NCBI GenBank assembly: GCA_020746105.1
Contig: CM036629.1
Span: 6,416,501 to 6,480,500, forward strand
DNA from: Trogon surrucura
Taxonomy: Eukaryota > Chordata > Aves > Trogoniformes > Trogonidae
Reading direction: 5' to 3'
DNA: 64,000 bases
Shown here: positions 46,901-61,000 of the stretch, piece by piece
Position numbering within the stretch: the stretch's first letter is position 1
Layout of the letters: every line of letters starts with the position of its first letter
Made by a program: the position numbers and the translations under genes
The notes under the pieces: model-generated
Told to the model about the DNA's origin: nothing
Databases searched by the model: none
Seen by the model: the letters and a program-made list of their open reading frames with translations, nothing else

Positions 46901-49900
46901 GATTACAGTGGAATTCAAGTATGTGCAGTTATCACTGGATACAGCAGTGGGATACCAAACTAGAGCAAAATAATTACTGATAAGCAGGAAAAAAAAAATT
47001 ATCTGTTTTTAACCTTATCTGATATGAAGGTCAGACTTGCTGTGGTTTAAGGATCAAAACAACAAAACTGAAATCTTGGATGGTTTCAGATTCCAGCTCT
47101 CCTTCTAATAGCTGACTTTCTGACGGCCCCTAAAGAAGGCGCTTGACCAGGTGTTACTTCAGTGACAAAACCTGGAAGATCGGGAAGAGAAAGCAACTTC
47201 ATTTAAGGCAAATGTAGCATGTGAGTGAAGCTTAACTGGGTACATAAAGTACCCATTAATTTTCACTATTTTCTACTACATATATATATATATAAAATAC
47301 CTTTCTCTGAACTTGTCAGCTTGGAACTGTAGTGTACCAGCTAGAGAGAACTTTGTTTCATTAATTGTTTGACTGACTTCTTTCCTAAATGTTTTACTGT
47401 ACCAATTTCAAATGTTACTCGGCTACCAACTTATTTTTCTAATTTCTCACAAAACATTTTAAAAAAACCCCAGAATGGTATTAGGAGGAAACATTACAGG
47501 TATTAGAATAACACGCCATAAACGTTTAGCAATTAACATTATTGGAACCAAAAGTTTATCACCAGAGTTTGTACCTGTTACCCAGAATAAACTTCTGTCA
47601 CTCGCTCAGAAATAAAAAGTGGACTGCCAGAGGGTACATAATAAATACATTTGTCATTCACATTCCAGAGGAATCTGATTTTCAGAATCAGAAAAGAGCC
47701 AAACAGTTAGATTGTAAATAAACGATTTTTTTCTAAAAGCAGTTCTAAGTATTGATGCTTTACTTATAGATATACATACACAGACTTTCTTCCCTATGAA
47801 TCTACCTATGAAGGTAACTTTTGCTATAAACAGCATTTTAAATTTATCACAAACTATCAAGCACTAAATTAGGGAAAAAACAGAATTTTGAAGTGATAGT
47901 TAAATTTATGAAGCAATTCTTCTACATTCAGAGGCTTGCTGGTTGACAGGCAAGCAAATTCTAGGGTGTATATTTGCCATGCAGGTGAACCTCTACACCG
48001 TCTTAAAAGGTGGGAGAAAGGATGAAAGCCACAGAGGCTACACAATTACAGCCATGTGCAGAACACATGTACTTTGGAGTTAAGCTTGTTTGCATGACTA
48101 ATAGAGATAATATTGAATGTCTTTTCTCATCATTTCTTTTTTTTGGCTCAGTGCCTCTTTTGCTACCTCCAAGAGCTGTTAATTTTGTTCACTGCTGAGC
48201 AAAAGTCAAAGTCAGAGTCTAAACAGCTTGTAATGAGTTTTCAATGGCCCATCTCACTGAAATTGAGGGCAAAGGAGCAGCAGACTTAGACACTGTCAGC
48301 CCTCTGAATTTATTATTGAGGGAGAAACACGTTGGGTAGAGAATACATAGAGGAGGGGCTAAGAGTGCTGTCAGTTTTGCATTAAGCCTCTACCAGAGAT
48401 GCGTGTTACTTCGGTAAATACCTTCACAACAAAGATAAACACACAGTAACAAGGTAATACAGATCAATTAACTGCGCTGCTACCATTGGTAGCAGAATAT
48501 GTTGCAGTAACTTTGTTTGGCAGCAACTTAGTACTGGAAGTCTTAAGTCAGGCCCCAGAAAAGTGATTAATACTTTGCTAAATACCTTGAAGTCACAGCA
48601 AAACCAGAGGTTAACGGGTACTTCGCGCTGATAATTTTGCGAGTCCTTAGTGGCCACTTTTACAGGTTGCACAGAAGGGGTTATCCTTCACCTGGCACCC
48701 TCAGCCCCCACGTTTGTGAGCCTGTCAGACTTCACCCGCTGCTCTCAACCCACAGGGCTATCAAAGAGGTTTTGTAGTTGTCTCTCATCAAGTGATTTCA
48801 CTAACCTCTACACATATTTTACGCTTCTTAGTTTTTCTGCTTAAGATTTTGGGTTGGGTTTTTTTTGTTTTGTTTGCTTGCTTCCTACTTCTTATAGACT
48901 GTGAATCCTATTGCTTCATCTTCACTGAATCTTTAATTGAAAATTACAGATGTGAGCTGATATAGCAGCTCCATTATTTAAAAAAAAACCCAAACAACCC
49001 AAACCACCAAACAAAACAAACAAGAAGCATTAAGCTACTATCAGGGCTTCTAAACTCAGGAGAGTTCTCAACAGAGAACTTTTTCATTTGTAATTACAAT
49101 TTTTGAACTGGAAGCCTGTAGTTGAGTTCATGTTAAGAAGGAAGACAGGTTTTATGGGTAGATTAATGAAGAATAGAGCAGTAAGATTTTTAAAACACTG
49201 TCTGAAGGAACAGTCCCAGATGAGACCATATACAAGAAGCAACAGAGAAGAGCAGTGGTTGAGGTGGCATAGTATCAATGATTTCTTTGTCCTTATTTGG
49301 GATGATCTGAAAATGCCTTTACAGTTTCACACATTGTAAGGTCTGTTACCTCAGCTGTCCACCAATTAAGCCTTTCATTTAGCACAAATACTCCATCTTC
49401 TATATATGCACTCCTCACATATCTTTTTTTCCTTATCATTACATACCCATAAAGAATTATACTTCTGTGATATTTTATGCAGCTTTTCCATGCATCACTA
49501 CTTACACATGTAATAGCACCGAGGAAAAGTTAGCAATGAAAAAAACCTCAAGGCTTTGTTTGGCTTGATGTCATTTGGTTTAATGACAAAAAAGAAACAT
49601 CTCCAAATCACATCAATATTTGATCCAGCATCAGCTTTACTATGTTCCAGTCTAATGATGCTGCATAAAACATGCTCACTACCTTTACCATCAGGTTTTA
49701 CCTATTATAAAAACGGTATTCATACATGTATTGAAAGAATATTTACAAGCTTTTTTTTGTCAGACAGTGCCAAAGATGCACAGTCTGCAGTCCCCTATTC
49801 TCCCGTTTTTTGCACAGCCACCGAAACACTCAATTTGCCTCCAACACAGCTGTGAGAAAGAAGAGATGAACAACCACTCCGGTGAAACTGGAGGTCATGG

Positions 49901-52900
49901 CATAACTTTTGCTCTCAAGTACAGCTTCATCTGGTTACCTTATTTTCCAATAACTTTAAGCAAAGAACTTCAAATTAGATGCAACACACAGTAATATCCT
50001 CTGAGGCCCAGGTTCATGCTCTGAGTAGGCTGGACAACCCCAGCCTCTAGCACCCTTCCAGCAAGCCACAATTTATCTAGGTACACAAATGTAAAGCATA
50101 ATATGCAGGTTGTCATTTGCTTACTGTAGTGATGTGTCCTACTATTGGTTCTTTTCAAAAAGAAAAAAAGACAAAACGAAGTTCTTGAACTCCCAGACAA
50201 TGCAGGGAGAGACTGAAATGTCCTTTGAGGTGACAAATTAACAATGTTAAGAGGACAAGAAGAAACTGCACTATGCCATTCAATATTGCCCAGAAACATG
50301 GGGAAGAATTGTATATAATCAGTAAAGGAGAGGCAGAAAAATCATGATTTGCTCAAACTTACTGGGAAGATATTCAAGTCTTCCGTATTCACTATTATTG
50401 ACAAATGTTATATTCAGGTAATTGATGCTTAAATGCAAATGCATGAGAAAACTGATCACCAGCAGCAGAACTCACTATAGAGACACCCACTACACTGAGA
50501 ACAAGTGTATAGAATACATAGCAGCAAATAGAGAAGTGTCAACAAAAGGAACTCAAAAAACACAGAAAACTTAACTGAAGTTAACCTATTTTATGATGTT
50601 GCTAAATCTTTCCAAAGAGATGATGCCAATCTGTATGGTCACATTAAATCACAAATTTTGCAAACAAGCCTCTCTTAAGAAATCGTACACTTAGTGTAAC
50701 TTCAATTTAAAATTCAAAGTCTCTTACTGGCCAAAATAATGTGTAATATGTATTTGGTAGTGCCAGATAAAAGGGTTTGTATAGTCTGAGAGGAATGTCA
50801 CATCCATCCTCTTTTGCGCATGCATCACATAATAGCCTGTTTTATATAGGACATAAGACCTTTTCAAAAAGGGCCTTGAATGAATAATGTACTACAGAGT
50901 TGTGTATGTCATCACATATAATAGAAGAGTCTCTTGCACCGCGTATTAGTGAGGATAGATCTCCTTTGCAATTCTATCACCACATAAAACACCTTCCAAA
51001 ATTGTCATAGTCAGGTCAGACCAAGCATTTCAATTTTTCATAGCACTATTTCCAGTTTTCCTTCCTCTCACACTAAGTACTGCCAATAGGACTTCAGATA
51101 CTTGTGCAAAACATCCAGCAGAGAAAGTTAAGTAGAGAACGGCAAACCATTTCAATAGCAGCTGTCCACTTCTCTGTCTTCCCAAGGATGCTAATCTGGA
51201 TCATGCAGTCTAGTTCACAATAACATTTATTTCCCATCTATACTAAACTGAGAAACAAGCAAAGTGCAACATATTATTCCAGATGACTTCCAGTCATCTC
51301 AAACAGTGAAAAGGGATATATCCTCAGAGCGTCACAAATCAAAGGGGGCATGAGTTTTTCGTCTCAAAGCCTTCACAGCTCCAGCTTTTTGTAAAACATC
51401 ATTTCTATGCTGAAAACTCACATAATTCTAGAAGACAAAAAAAAAATATTTGGCCCTCCACTTTCATTTCTATTATGCCTATGTCAAAAACCTCCATTTT
51501 TTTCCATGGAACAGTGAACATTTATACAATCATTAAAAGCTCATCTTGCACCATATTTTTATTCTTCTCAGTTTTAATACATTTTTATAATTGCATCGAG
51601 GATATTCTAACCCTGTTTTTAGTGCAACAATAAAATTTATGAACCATGACAAACGTATCATACCAAAGACCACCCGAAGAATAACAATGTGTATGTCAAT
51701 AGAAGAAACCTGGGCTTCTTCATAGGAATTGAGAACTTGGGGAGGAAGGCTGAAAAATACTTAGGACAAAATCCCCCTGATAACCATGAAATGGTAACAA
51801 GATTACACTATTTTTTTTCCTAAGCAAAATCAAACATGTCATGTTATAAAAGATGTACACAAGTTTCCTCGTAATGAGCTTTCAAATTAAAATATGTGCA
51901 AGTTTTACTGATACCTAATTATCTTACAGTTCTTGCTGCACAAGACCTATTTCCAAACCTACTCCTAACATTATTTCTACCCATGCAAATTCCATCCCGG
52001 CCCCTACTCCTTCACTACAGCTGCTAACAGCCTCGTGTATTACCCTGGTGAGACAACATTCTCCAGAAGTAAAGGTTTTCAATTAGAAAACCCTTAGAAT
52101 CAAGTCTTCTGTTTTCACATCATACTATTGATTAGAAATGCATTTAAACACACTGAGGATTGCTAAAGAACACATGTGAGAACTCCTAAAATTTAGTAAA
52201 TTTAATGATATGTAAACCAGGTATTTTCTAATTAAATATAGTGTGTATTTGAGAGCGTGTGTGTATTTCTGGAGTTTCCCTGATGTTTCAGAATATGATA
52301 CCATATTTTAAAAATAAATCATGAAAATGAGGGGGTACGGAAAATCCATTCCAGTAAAGTTCTCAGATTATTCTAAGTCATTCTAACATATCACTTTGTC
52401 TTTTCAAAATAATAATAATAAAAAATAAACATAATAAGAAATATCCTGATAAGGTTCATGCAAAAGTAACGATGATCTATCCAATTTTTTAAGCAGTTAT
52501 TGTGACAAAACGGATTGAAATCTTGTATTGTAGATACAAGAATACATAAGTGAAATGCATCCCACTGGAAAAGCTTTTTTGCTCACATTGTCATTTACAG
52601 CTTCTGAATTAATAGACCAAGAAAGGCACCACAGGCACCAACAAAATGCAGTAAAACCATTGCCAGCCAGTGGTGTCTCAAAGTTTAATTCCCCTGGGGA
52701 GAAAAGGACACTGCCTAATCTGTATTCAGTCCTGACATTGTCCACATCTGATATGGAACATTAGCTACTAACTCTCTCAATAGACTAGTGTCCTTCAGTT
52801 TATATTACTTTATGTTAATAGTAGAAAAATTACACACAACATCATTTATCATTGTTATACTGTACTATACAACCCATAGCTTATTTTAATGTATTTATTT

Positions 52901-53061
52901 ACCCCTAAGAGGTACAGAAATTTAAACATCTATCTCTAAATCTATATAAATTTAAAGATGAACTTACAGCGCCAGAACCGGTGCAGAGCTGCAAAAGGGA
53001 TATCCCCCTCAAAAATGTATATTAATTCTACATATAATATGAATGATCACATTGCTTTAAT
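43991..53061. other. AT-rich non-coding DNA with simple repeats only
   Basis: Long plain region. Direct observations are an A/C-rich low-complexity stretch near 44797-44887 containing (AAAC)4 at 44839-44854, (AT)7 at 47280-47294, a GGGTAC/GTACCC inverted pair at 47238-47254, mirrored T/G-rich and A/C-rich tracts at 48851-49030, and (AAT)4 at 52408-52419. Open frames such as 49103-49339, 49556-49855 and 49970-50299 have no recognisable domain or splice structure. I found no CR1, SINE, tRNA or other RNA gene. Confidence 0.5.
47280..47294. repeat. (AT)n microsatellite
   Basis: Seven and a half AT units in a row. A similar run is at 41568-41582, and a (TA)6(CA)4 compound run is at 63120-63139. 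Confidence 0.85.
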
Positions 53062-53138
53062 ATGAGAAAATTATGTTGTGTTATAAATCTTACTGAATCA
53101 GTACATAACACAATGTTATACCTTAACTATAATTTATC

Positions 53139-53155
53139 TTTTTTTTTTTTTTTTT
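53139..53155. repeat. poly(T) tract, 17 bases
   Basis: Run of 17 T on the + strand, directly upstream of CCTCTCTCCAG. It may be part of a polypyrimidine tract or the tail of a minus-strand retroposon. Confidence 0.9.
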
Positions 53156-53166
53156 CCTCTCTCCAG

Positions 53167-53250
53167 TTCCACTACAGGCAGCAGCTCTGTCGCTCTATTT
53201 TCACATCTCTCTGCTCCCTCAGCTATCTGCCCTGTTTACCTACAGCTCAG
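53167..53250 (+). other. exon-like segment with splice-site-like borders
   Basis: The segment is preceded by a 17-base T run and CCTCTCTCCAG (AG at 53165-53166) and followed by GTAGGC (GT at 53251-53252). It is 84 bases long, a multiple of three, and free of stops in all three plus frames. The phase-0 translation would begin FHYRQQLCRS and end LPTAQ, which I do not match to any family. The donor is weak and poly(T) tracts are common, so this is only a candidate internal exon. No neighbouring exon was found. Confidence 0.15.
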
Positions 53251-56200
53251 GTAGGCAAGCTCAATCTCCCTTTAAGGTAAAAAAACAATGCAGTTCATGA
53301 ATCAAAAACTAGGATTTCATTTTTTTCTGGATCACAATCTACATGTCAAAACATCTAAATTTCAATTTGTTGGTTTAAAAACGCTCCTGCAGTCAGTGAT
53401 GTGTGCTATTTGCCTAGACTATCCAGAAAAGAAAAAAAAAAAAGACAGTAATGATGAAGAAGAGACAGAAATCTATATTCTATTACATGTATGTAACTTT
53501 AGCTTTTAAAAAACTAAAAAAAAAAAGCTTATTAATGATTTTTCAGAATCATTCAACCACCCTGAATTCCTACATAAAAATCTGATTTTTATTTTTTTTT
53601 GCTTTAAATTAAAGGTTCAAGCAATGGAAATCTAGCATAGGCATAAATACATTTTTCTGCAAGAGTTAATAGCCTTCCTATTAGAAAATTCCATCCTATT
53701 TCCAAGCTGAATTTGTGCAACTTCCACACCCAGTCTTGGATCTTATTGCCCCCGAGCTTCCTGCATCGTGCTTCAGTGCTGTAGAATAACTTGTTCAAGT
53801 CCATCTGGCTTTAGAACAACCAGTCCAGATTAAATGGAAGTTAAGCAGAGTGACTGACAACACTAGAATATCTTTGGATGGTGAACACCCTTTGGTTTTA
53901 CTACTTATCAATGAGTATTTTTGCTAAACTGCACTGAAAAACAAAGGGGAAACCCAGCAAACCCCTCACAGATACGATTATTAAGAATACCATAGCCTGT
54001 CTCTACAAAAATTCAGTGAGACATTTTCTCAGGTTAGGTGGTTTCAGACAACTTTACTGAGCAAGAATACTCAAACATCTTTCCAGGTACAAACTAAGTT
54101 CCTATTCTGACATCCTGTTGAATATTGCAGCATTTGTCAAGAAATCACGACCACAGATCCCTGTGGCAAGGAGAGCAGGTTACAAAAGAACCTCTTTTGC
54201 CATAAAACATAAGACGGATCAGATCCTTAAGCAGTCAGAATTTCCATTTCACAGCAGTTTTTCCCAAGTAAGAACAGAGTGATAAATTCAATATTTGACC
54301 TTAGAATTTGTAGGGCAGCAACAAAAGAATATATACCATCCAAAAATATTTCTATTCTATTTTAAAGTGAGGAGATGTGTTCACACTTAAGATTGTTTTG
54401 AAGTTTTTTCTAAATAAATAAATTTGGGTCACACTTGCATAATGTCTGTTTACAGAAAAAAAAAAAATAAATTGAACATGACAAAGAGGAGAGTTTGAAC
54501 ATAAATGTTATCACAACTGCACTGGCTTATACTCACAGCCACGAACAACTTTCTGCTGGCGGTGTTCATTTACTATTTTTATTACAACCATTACAACAAC
54601 AAGGAAAAAAACCCAACAAACCAACAACACCCCACCTTCTGTCAAGATAAGAGGCATGTACAGGAATTGGTCCATTTATACTATGGTGCTCTAGCAAAAT
54701 GAAGGCAGACAGACAGACGGGCTGGTAGATAGACGTTCTTGCTTGCTCATTCATTAAGGTCATCTCCTGACCCGCGTGCCACTAAGGAAAAGGCAACAGC
54801 TGTTTCTAGTATCAGTGGTAAGAATGATGGAAGTGAATTAATCCACAGATGGAGACCAGCACCTGAAGGGACCAGACTGATGAGCAACAACAGCCTTTGC
54901 CTGAGAAACACACTTAAATGTTACCATATGGAGCGCTAACGGAAGACAGAGGGGAATGAAAAACTCTGCACATCGTGTTGTTGCCACAAAAGCTTAAGTA
55001 TCACATTATTGATAAGGATAACAAAAAAGACTATCTGCCTAGGCATTTCTGATTTAGATTTCATAAGCTATCAAATTAGTTAAGATGATTAAATTACTGA
55101 ACTACATGGAAAGATTTCACACAAATGGAACACTGTAAAATAAGATTGCGAAAGAACAGAACTTAGAGATGCAAAAGACCAATTAAAATCTGAATCAATT
55201 CCCCCTGCATGTATTTTTCAGACTGAAGATGCATCAGCTGTTAAACTGATATGACACTTCAGGTTAGTGAAAAGGCTGAAATGCTGCAATCATGTTTTAT
55301 TAAAATAATTACACATACTGGGCTGGGCTAAGGGAGAGTACCAGAGTGCCAGAAAACAAGAACAATTAATTTAACATCTCTGAACTCTTACACGTAGCAT
55401 TTGCAGTTCAGACAGAACCTAGAATCTGACTAGAATCCGATTGTCCATCTTCATCCGAATGTATTTTCTACACAAGGCTTCGGGGTCTTTCTGGAATGAC
55501 AGACAGGAAGCAGCAGAGCTGCATTATCAGAAATGCTGAAAAATAAAGGTCAAATACATTGACAAAGATGGAGAATTGGACAGTAAATATTTGGAGATCA
55601 CTGGGCAGTTTCATCTCTCCCTTATGAACCATAAAACTCACTAAAATAAGGAAAATGAATGCCTGAAGTTAGGAAGCTTGTGTCACGCAGCCTTAAAGGC
55701 TGTGTACGACCGGAATTGCACCCGGGCAAAGCAGAACCCACCGCTCACCACCCAAACTCCCAACTGGGGCAGAATTTGACAGTTTTCCTTCTGCCAGTTG
55801 ACAGCAGGTTAGGATACCCGTGACGTCTTCTCTGGCCATATCGCCACAGCAAGAAATTCCAGATTAAATTAAATGGACAGGTACAACTACCCACTTCTGA
55901 GAACGGGTATTTGTTTAAGTGCCTCGCTGCACGCACTCCTTCCTCACGCTCTTTCATCTAGTTTTATTCAGCAGAAGGAATTGTAAGCCTGTAACAAGCA
56001 TGTTCATGTTGCAGAACAAATCAGAGGTTTTCTTTTATTTTTTTGCTCCCTGAAGTGTGCCCCCAGGGTACCAGCTCTGGGATCATCAGATTAAGAAGTA
56101 AGCATGTGTACACTTATACTTCTAAGGCTTTTTTAGTGTTTACATTAAAAACCACATTTTAAAGTGGTTTTAGAACTAAGATGTCAATACATCTCTGAAC

Positions 56201-56288
56201 TGAGACTCAGGGAAACAAGATTTCAGCCCATTCGGGCAGCCTTAAACGAGGAGGAAAGGTTTACCTACTTTAGAAGTATTTTTACATT
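53251..56288. other. non-coding DNA, no gene supported
   Basis: AT-rich, with a GC- and CpG-richer patch at 55680-55950 (about twelve CpGs) that includes a short hairpin, CAGCCTT-A-AAGGCTG, near 55689-55703. Open frames at 54505-54702, 54739-54939 (plus) and 55745-55957 (minus) are unrecognised. The CpG patch could be a small regulatory element. Confidence 0.45.
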
Positions 56289-56343
56289 TCACAGAATCAC
56301 AGAATGTCAGGAATTGGAAGGGACCTCGAAAGATCATCAAGTC
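56289..56343 (-). mobile_element. CR1 LINE 3'-end scrap, 55 bases
   Basis: Begins TCACAGAATCACAGAATG and continues with AATTGGAAGGGACCTCGAA and AGATCATCAAGTC, the reverse complement of the extreme 3' end of avian CR1. The similarity stops abruptly near 56343, so only about 55 bases remain. The tandem octamer-like end is well kept. It is dead and shares orientation with the copy at 20444-20560. The plus open frame 56164-56463 that runs across it is incidental. Confidence 0.82.
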
Positions 56344-59300
56344 AATAGATTAAAAAAACTTCACTCCAAAATGAAATTTGCAGGTAATTTACTGATTATA
56401 TTTCAATCATGTTCATTTATTACCACATGGAAAATAAGCCTCTGTACTCAACACAGGAGGTAATCTTAACTGCTTGGCAATTTATTCAAACACTCAGAAG
56501 TTAAAGTCATTCCTGGGCTCTTCATTCATTAATATAGATGCAGATAGATGGCAGTTTGAGAAATTATTTAAATAAATTTGAAATATAATTCCTAGTTCAT
56601 ATAGGTCAAAGAGGTTTCCCTGTTTATGTATTCAAACCTGTAAAACATGAAGAAAGATACACTTCAGGATAAGATTCTGTGAGGAGATGTAACTTTTGGG
56701 GTAAAATGAGTGCCATAGCAATACACAGATTTTTTTTCTTGCCCTATATTCTTCATAACATATGCAGGTTCTATTAACGGTAAACAAATACAGGTGAGGC
56801 AGCATAAAGTAGCTGTTCTACAAAACCAAGTACACATCAGTAATGAAATCGCGTTCTTCAAGGAGCACCTTTCACAATTGTTTCCAGGAGTTTTGTAAAA
56901 TCCCTGTTCTTCAGTCCTGACTGTGAAACCAAGCGTTTCCCACTCCTTTCATGTGGATTCTGCAACAGGTATTTTGAGTGAGGGCATTTAGGTGTGGCAA
57001 AGCATTTCTATGAAGTATTTTGCCTTTGTCAGATGGTGCAGATTTATATAACAGTGTCTTCCTAACAAAAAGGAAGCACGTTATCATAAACTCAAAGCAT
57101 CTTCTCTATTGGATGGGGGTGGGAGGGCAATGTTTAGACTACACCAGCTATATCTCTTTAATTAGGTCATTAATCACTGTTCTTCAGAGCTCTGGACATT
57201 TTTTTTTCTCCACAGCTCATATGCTTAAGCTTTAGAAAAGAGTTCTTTACAGCGCTGAAACCAGTAAAATGCTTCTACCACTCCTATCAGAACAATGATC
57301 TGCATATTTACCAATCACTTCAGTTCTTCTATGCATATTTTCATCAATGCACTAGCTGATCCCTTCCAATCTCTGCTTGCTGGAGTCCAAGAACAAGTCA
57401 CCAAGTTCTTTCCCCTTAACCCAAGGGGAAAGTATTGCTCTCATTTCTAATAACATAAATACCAAGTAACTTACTTACATCATTGCAGTCACCCAGAGGT
57501 CACAGAGAACTCCTTAGTTTCTTTTGCTTCATCCTTTTGCTTTATCCAGTACTTACATTTTTTTTTTTCAAAAAAATAAAAAGAGCTGTAAACTAAGGTG
57601 TATGCAGAAGAACTTGGTTTCCAGAATGATTTGCAGATTGAAATGTGGCTTTAGAAAAAATTCTATTCAAAATCTGTTGCAAAAAAACCTTATATTGGCT
57701 CAGGAAGGGCAAAATGCCTTCAAACCAGATTATGAGACTAAAAGGGATCATTCAATATTCTAAATTTAAGCTATATAACACAAATCACTAAATTGTATCC
57801 AATTTCTTCTGTATTCAGTGCAATCACTCATATACAACTAAGGCACGTTTCACAGGAACAGCTAGTCTTGAAACATTAATAATTATCCCTTTTTACTATA
57901 TTACTCTAAATTAATGTGAGCAGAGAACCAGAAACTAAACTCAGCTGCAAACCCCAGAGCTTTACATAGTTCAGAACTCCAGATACTGAAGCTAGTTTTT
58001 GCCCCATAACAAAGGCAGTGTGTATAAATATCACACTATATGCCAGCAGACAAAGAAACCCACCTTTGAAAACCTTAAGTATTATCTTGCAGATGGGCTA
58101 AAAAAGCTGGCAAATAACTAGAAATGCCATTAAGCTGCACAGAAACTTTCAAATGCCTCTTGTAGTATATCCTAAGTCAGAATGGAGATACCTAAGTTCC
58201 TCCCCTACAGGTGCATGGAACTGAGGTATACATGGCAGAGAAGTGTCACACGTGCAGGTGTGCATAGCACACTTACATCAGGCCCTGGCATCAGGGAAAG
58301 AAAATGACAACAGCAGAGTGCCCAAGTGCGCCTTCAAAGATTCTGACACGGGAGGCAGTCTGTCAAAAATTCATAATTTATATTACGCTTTTTGTAGATC
58401 TTTAATAATTTTTAATCACGTGGGAAATGAGCAGCTATTTACTTTGGTTCAGTATGGGTTTTGTTATTTTTATGTTATTAACAGATTAATCTTAGGAAGT
58501 GCTGAGCATTCACAAGTTCTAATGACATCAGTGAGAATGCTACAGGTCTGCAACTATCACAAGTGCTTCCCCAAATCCATAATTTTCAGCTTACTTCAAT
58601 TTCTGTAATGTGTTACCTATTTTTCCTGAGACAGGCTGTTAAGTTGCTCCACGGTGGACTAGGACAGACTATACCGAGTTGCTTCTGAAACATCATTAGA
58701 GTGTGGAGAAGTGGTACTCAAGAGAGTCAATAACCCTAAGTAGATGGAAAAAATTAAAGACAATGAGTAGATGACAGAACCCAGGGGAAGAACAAAAGCA
58801 GAAAAAGAATAGCAGTCAGGGCAGATCCACAGAGAAGAACTGTAAAGACACGAGTCAAATAAGGAAATGCATAGCAGCAGATTCTTAGACCATGTAAAAT
58901 GTTATAGATGCACAGAGAGGGGCAGAAAATCTTCACACCCACTGAATCTCCTTTCCACAGAGTTTAAGTGCTGAAAAGACAGGAGAGCAGAGAGAAGAAT
59001 AGATAAGGAGCAAATACATATAAAAAAAATACAAGACAGAACCCTGCATATGAATGGTTAGAAGTGACTGTATTGCTCTCTGGGCTTGGTGTAGTGCCCA
59101 TGAAACAGGCTTGGTTTGTTTCAGTTCTCATTTGCAAGACTGACTGCTTCTGGAGTTTCATAGCAGCTGTGAGTAGAAACTACACAATCAGAGCTGAGAG
59201 CAAAAGCTACATGAAGGAGAGAGGCAAGATCTGCCCCAGAACCAGAAGGCAGCTGGAGCCATCACCACCGCTGTCCCACACTGTGGGCTCTCTCCTTCCC

Positions 59301-61000
59301 AACTCGCTCGGCACAACTGTGAAAAGCTACAGGGGTCTCATGTAATTTTTGTCTTTATATCCTTGGATCTTAGGAGGAGATAACCTGACCACCTCCATCT
59401 TGTGCTGCTCGTTATGAGTATTTTGCTCTAATTTTTTCAGCTTTTCCTTGAAATGACTGCCTCTTTCCTTTCATCAACTGCCAAATTTTTACTGCATAAA
59501 CTCCCGAGTGTGAGAAACTTAGCCATGGAAGTGGTTTCACTCGAATCAGGCTCTACTTTCTCCAGGCATAAGGATGTTAAAAGGCATTTAAAAAGTACAG
59601 TTCTTATCAAGGACCTACTATTTGGTTATGAGCAATGCTCTTCATTCTATGCAAGCAGGAATATGAGAAAACGGTCAGAAACTTCTCAGTGATAATTTTT
59701 GGCGAGGGTTGACTTCTAAATGAAAACCATAGTCAGCCGTCATGAGAACACATGAAAGGAAACTCCTTTTCTGCTCTCTGGAAGGAAATGGAGAGCCTGC
59801 ACTTTCAAATGGAAAGACAAATGACACAGATGAAGACAGATGTGGATTACAGATCTAAAACTTAGGGAACAGTAGTAAATCAGTTCCATTAGCACAAAAT
59901 ACAAAGCTTTCTGCTTGACTTAAACTAGTACATGAAAACACGAGACTGAAGTATTACCACCATCATCACTGAAACCTCACATGAAACAACCTTAAGGAAA
60001 GGTCTGATGATTGCTCTGTGGCAAAATGAACACCAGCTTTAAAACAATACTTGCAACTACACAACACACACCCAAAGACACTAATGGCAGCAGATAATAT
60101 TAAGGCTTCTTTCTTTTAACACAGGAAACACCTGCACACTTACATACCACTACTCACACCTACCAATAAACTTGGTAAGCTCCAACACGTATGCTAACAT
60201 AGTCTACACTTCAGATTTTTTTTTTATTTTTTTTTTACACCTGCACTAGAAATTAAACCTTAGTTCTACACAAAAAGATAATCAATTCAAAATAATCAGC
60301 TCAGGTCAGTATTTTGTCTACAGCATAAATGAGATTGAAATCCACATTTTGTGCAATGGGGTAAAAACTTTGATGAATGTCTTGGTAATACCTAGAACGC
60401 AATTTCCCACATTCACCAAGATAAATACCATCTTCTTAATTATGTATTTGAAATATGAAAGAGAAACATCTAGGCACTTTGTGCATTTACTCCAAAGGCT
60501 TAAATACGATTTTTTAGATCTTATTAGGACTTGTCTGGTGGAAGTCTGATTCTAGTGCGTCTAGAAAAAAAATGCTTGATTGGGAGGATCTGAATGATGA
60601 GAGGGCTACTGGTGAAACTGAGGGAGAGACTTTCCCACATATTTCTTCCACATGTTCCAGAAGCCGTAACTGCTTCTAGTAACTAAAGAGCTTGCACATC
60701 ACTCGTGTCCTTCCCTACCATGCTGATACATTGGGAACTCCAGCTCTCGGCTCTACAATCTAACAGATAGGGAAGATGATAAAACATTGTTTAAGCGCAA
60801 ATTGAATAAGTAATTGGGCATCTTGGCATTCTTGGGACTCCTTCTAAAGCTGGTGGAGGTTATCAAAATGCAAAAGGAAACACGGCTTAATAAAGGAAAC
60901 ACACTTCTCTCACAGTGAAAATAAAAACGCTTTACAAATAGTTATTGGCAAAAATTGAATGAAATAAGTTTTCTAACTAATCCTACTCTAGCATGAATGA
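56344..61000. other. AT-rich non-coding DNA, no gene supported
   Basis: Plain region with one perfect short hairpin at 57408-57432 and T-rich runs near 57550 and 60220-60236. Open frames such as 58243-58608 (121 codons), 59064-59345 and 59453-59692 on the plus strand and 58754-58942 and 58964-59161 on the minus strand carry no recognisable domain, and several start at non-ATG codons. No repeat family or RNA gene was recognised. Confidence 0.5.
57408..57432. repeat. perfect 10-base-arm hairpin
   Basis: CTTTCCCCTT (57408-57417) and AAGGGGAAAG (57423-57432) are exact reverse complements around a 5-base loop. In a vertebrate context this is not a terminator. It may be a chance purine/pyrimidine palindrome. 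Confidence 0.8.

Noticed and set aside
48851-49030. Apparent long inverted repeat of G/T-rich and A/C-rich tracts
   Set aside because: Only a 13-base low-complexity segment pairs properly; the rest is in the wrong order to form a stem.
58243-58608. 121-codon plus-strand frame
   Set aside because: No domain, no splice structure, AT-driven codon content and no promoter or Kozak context.
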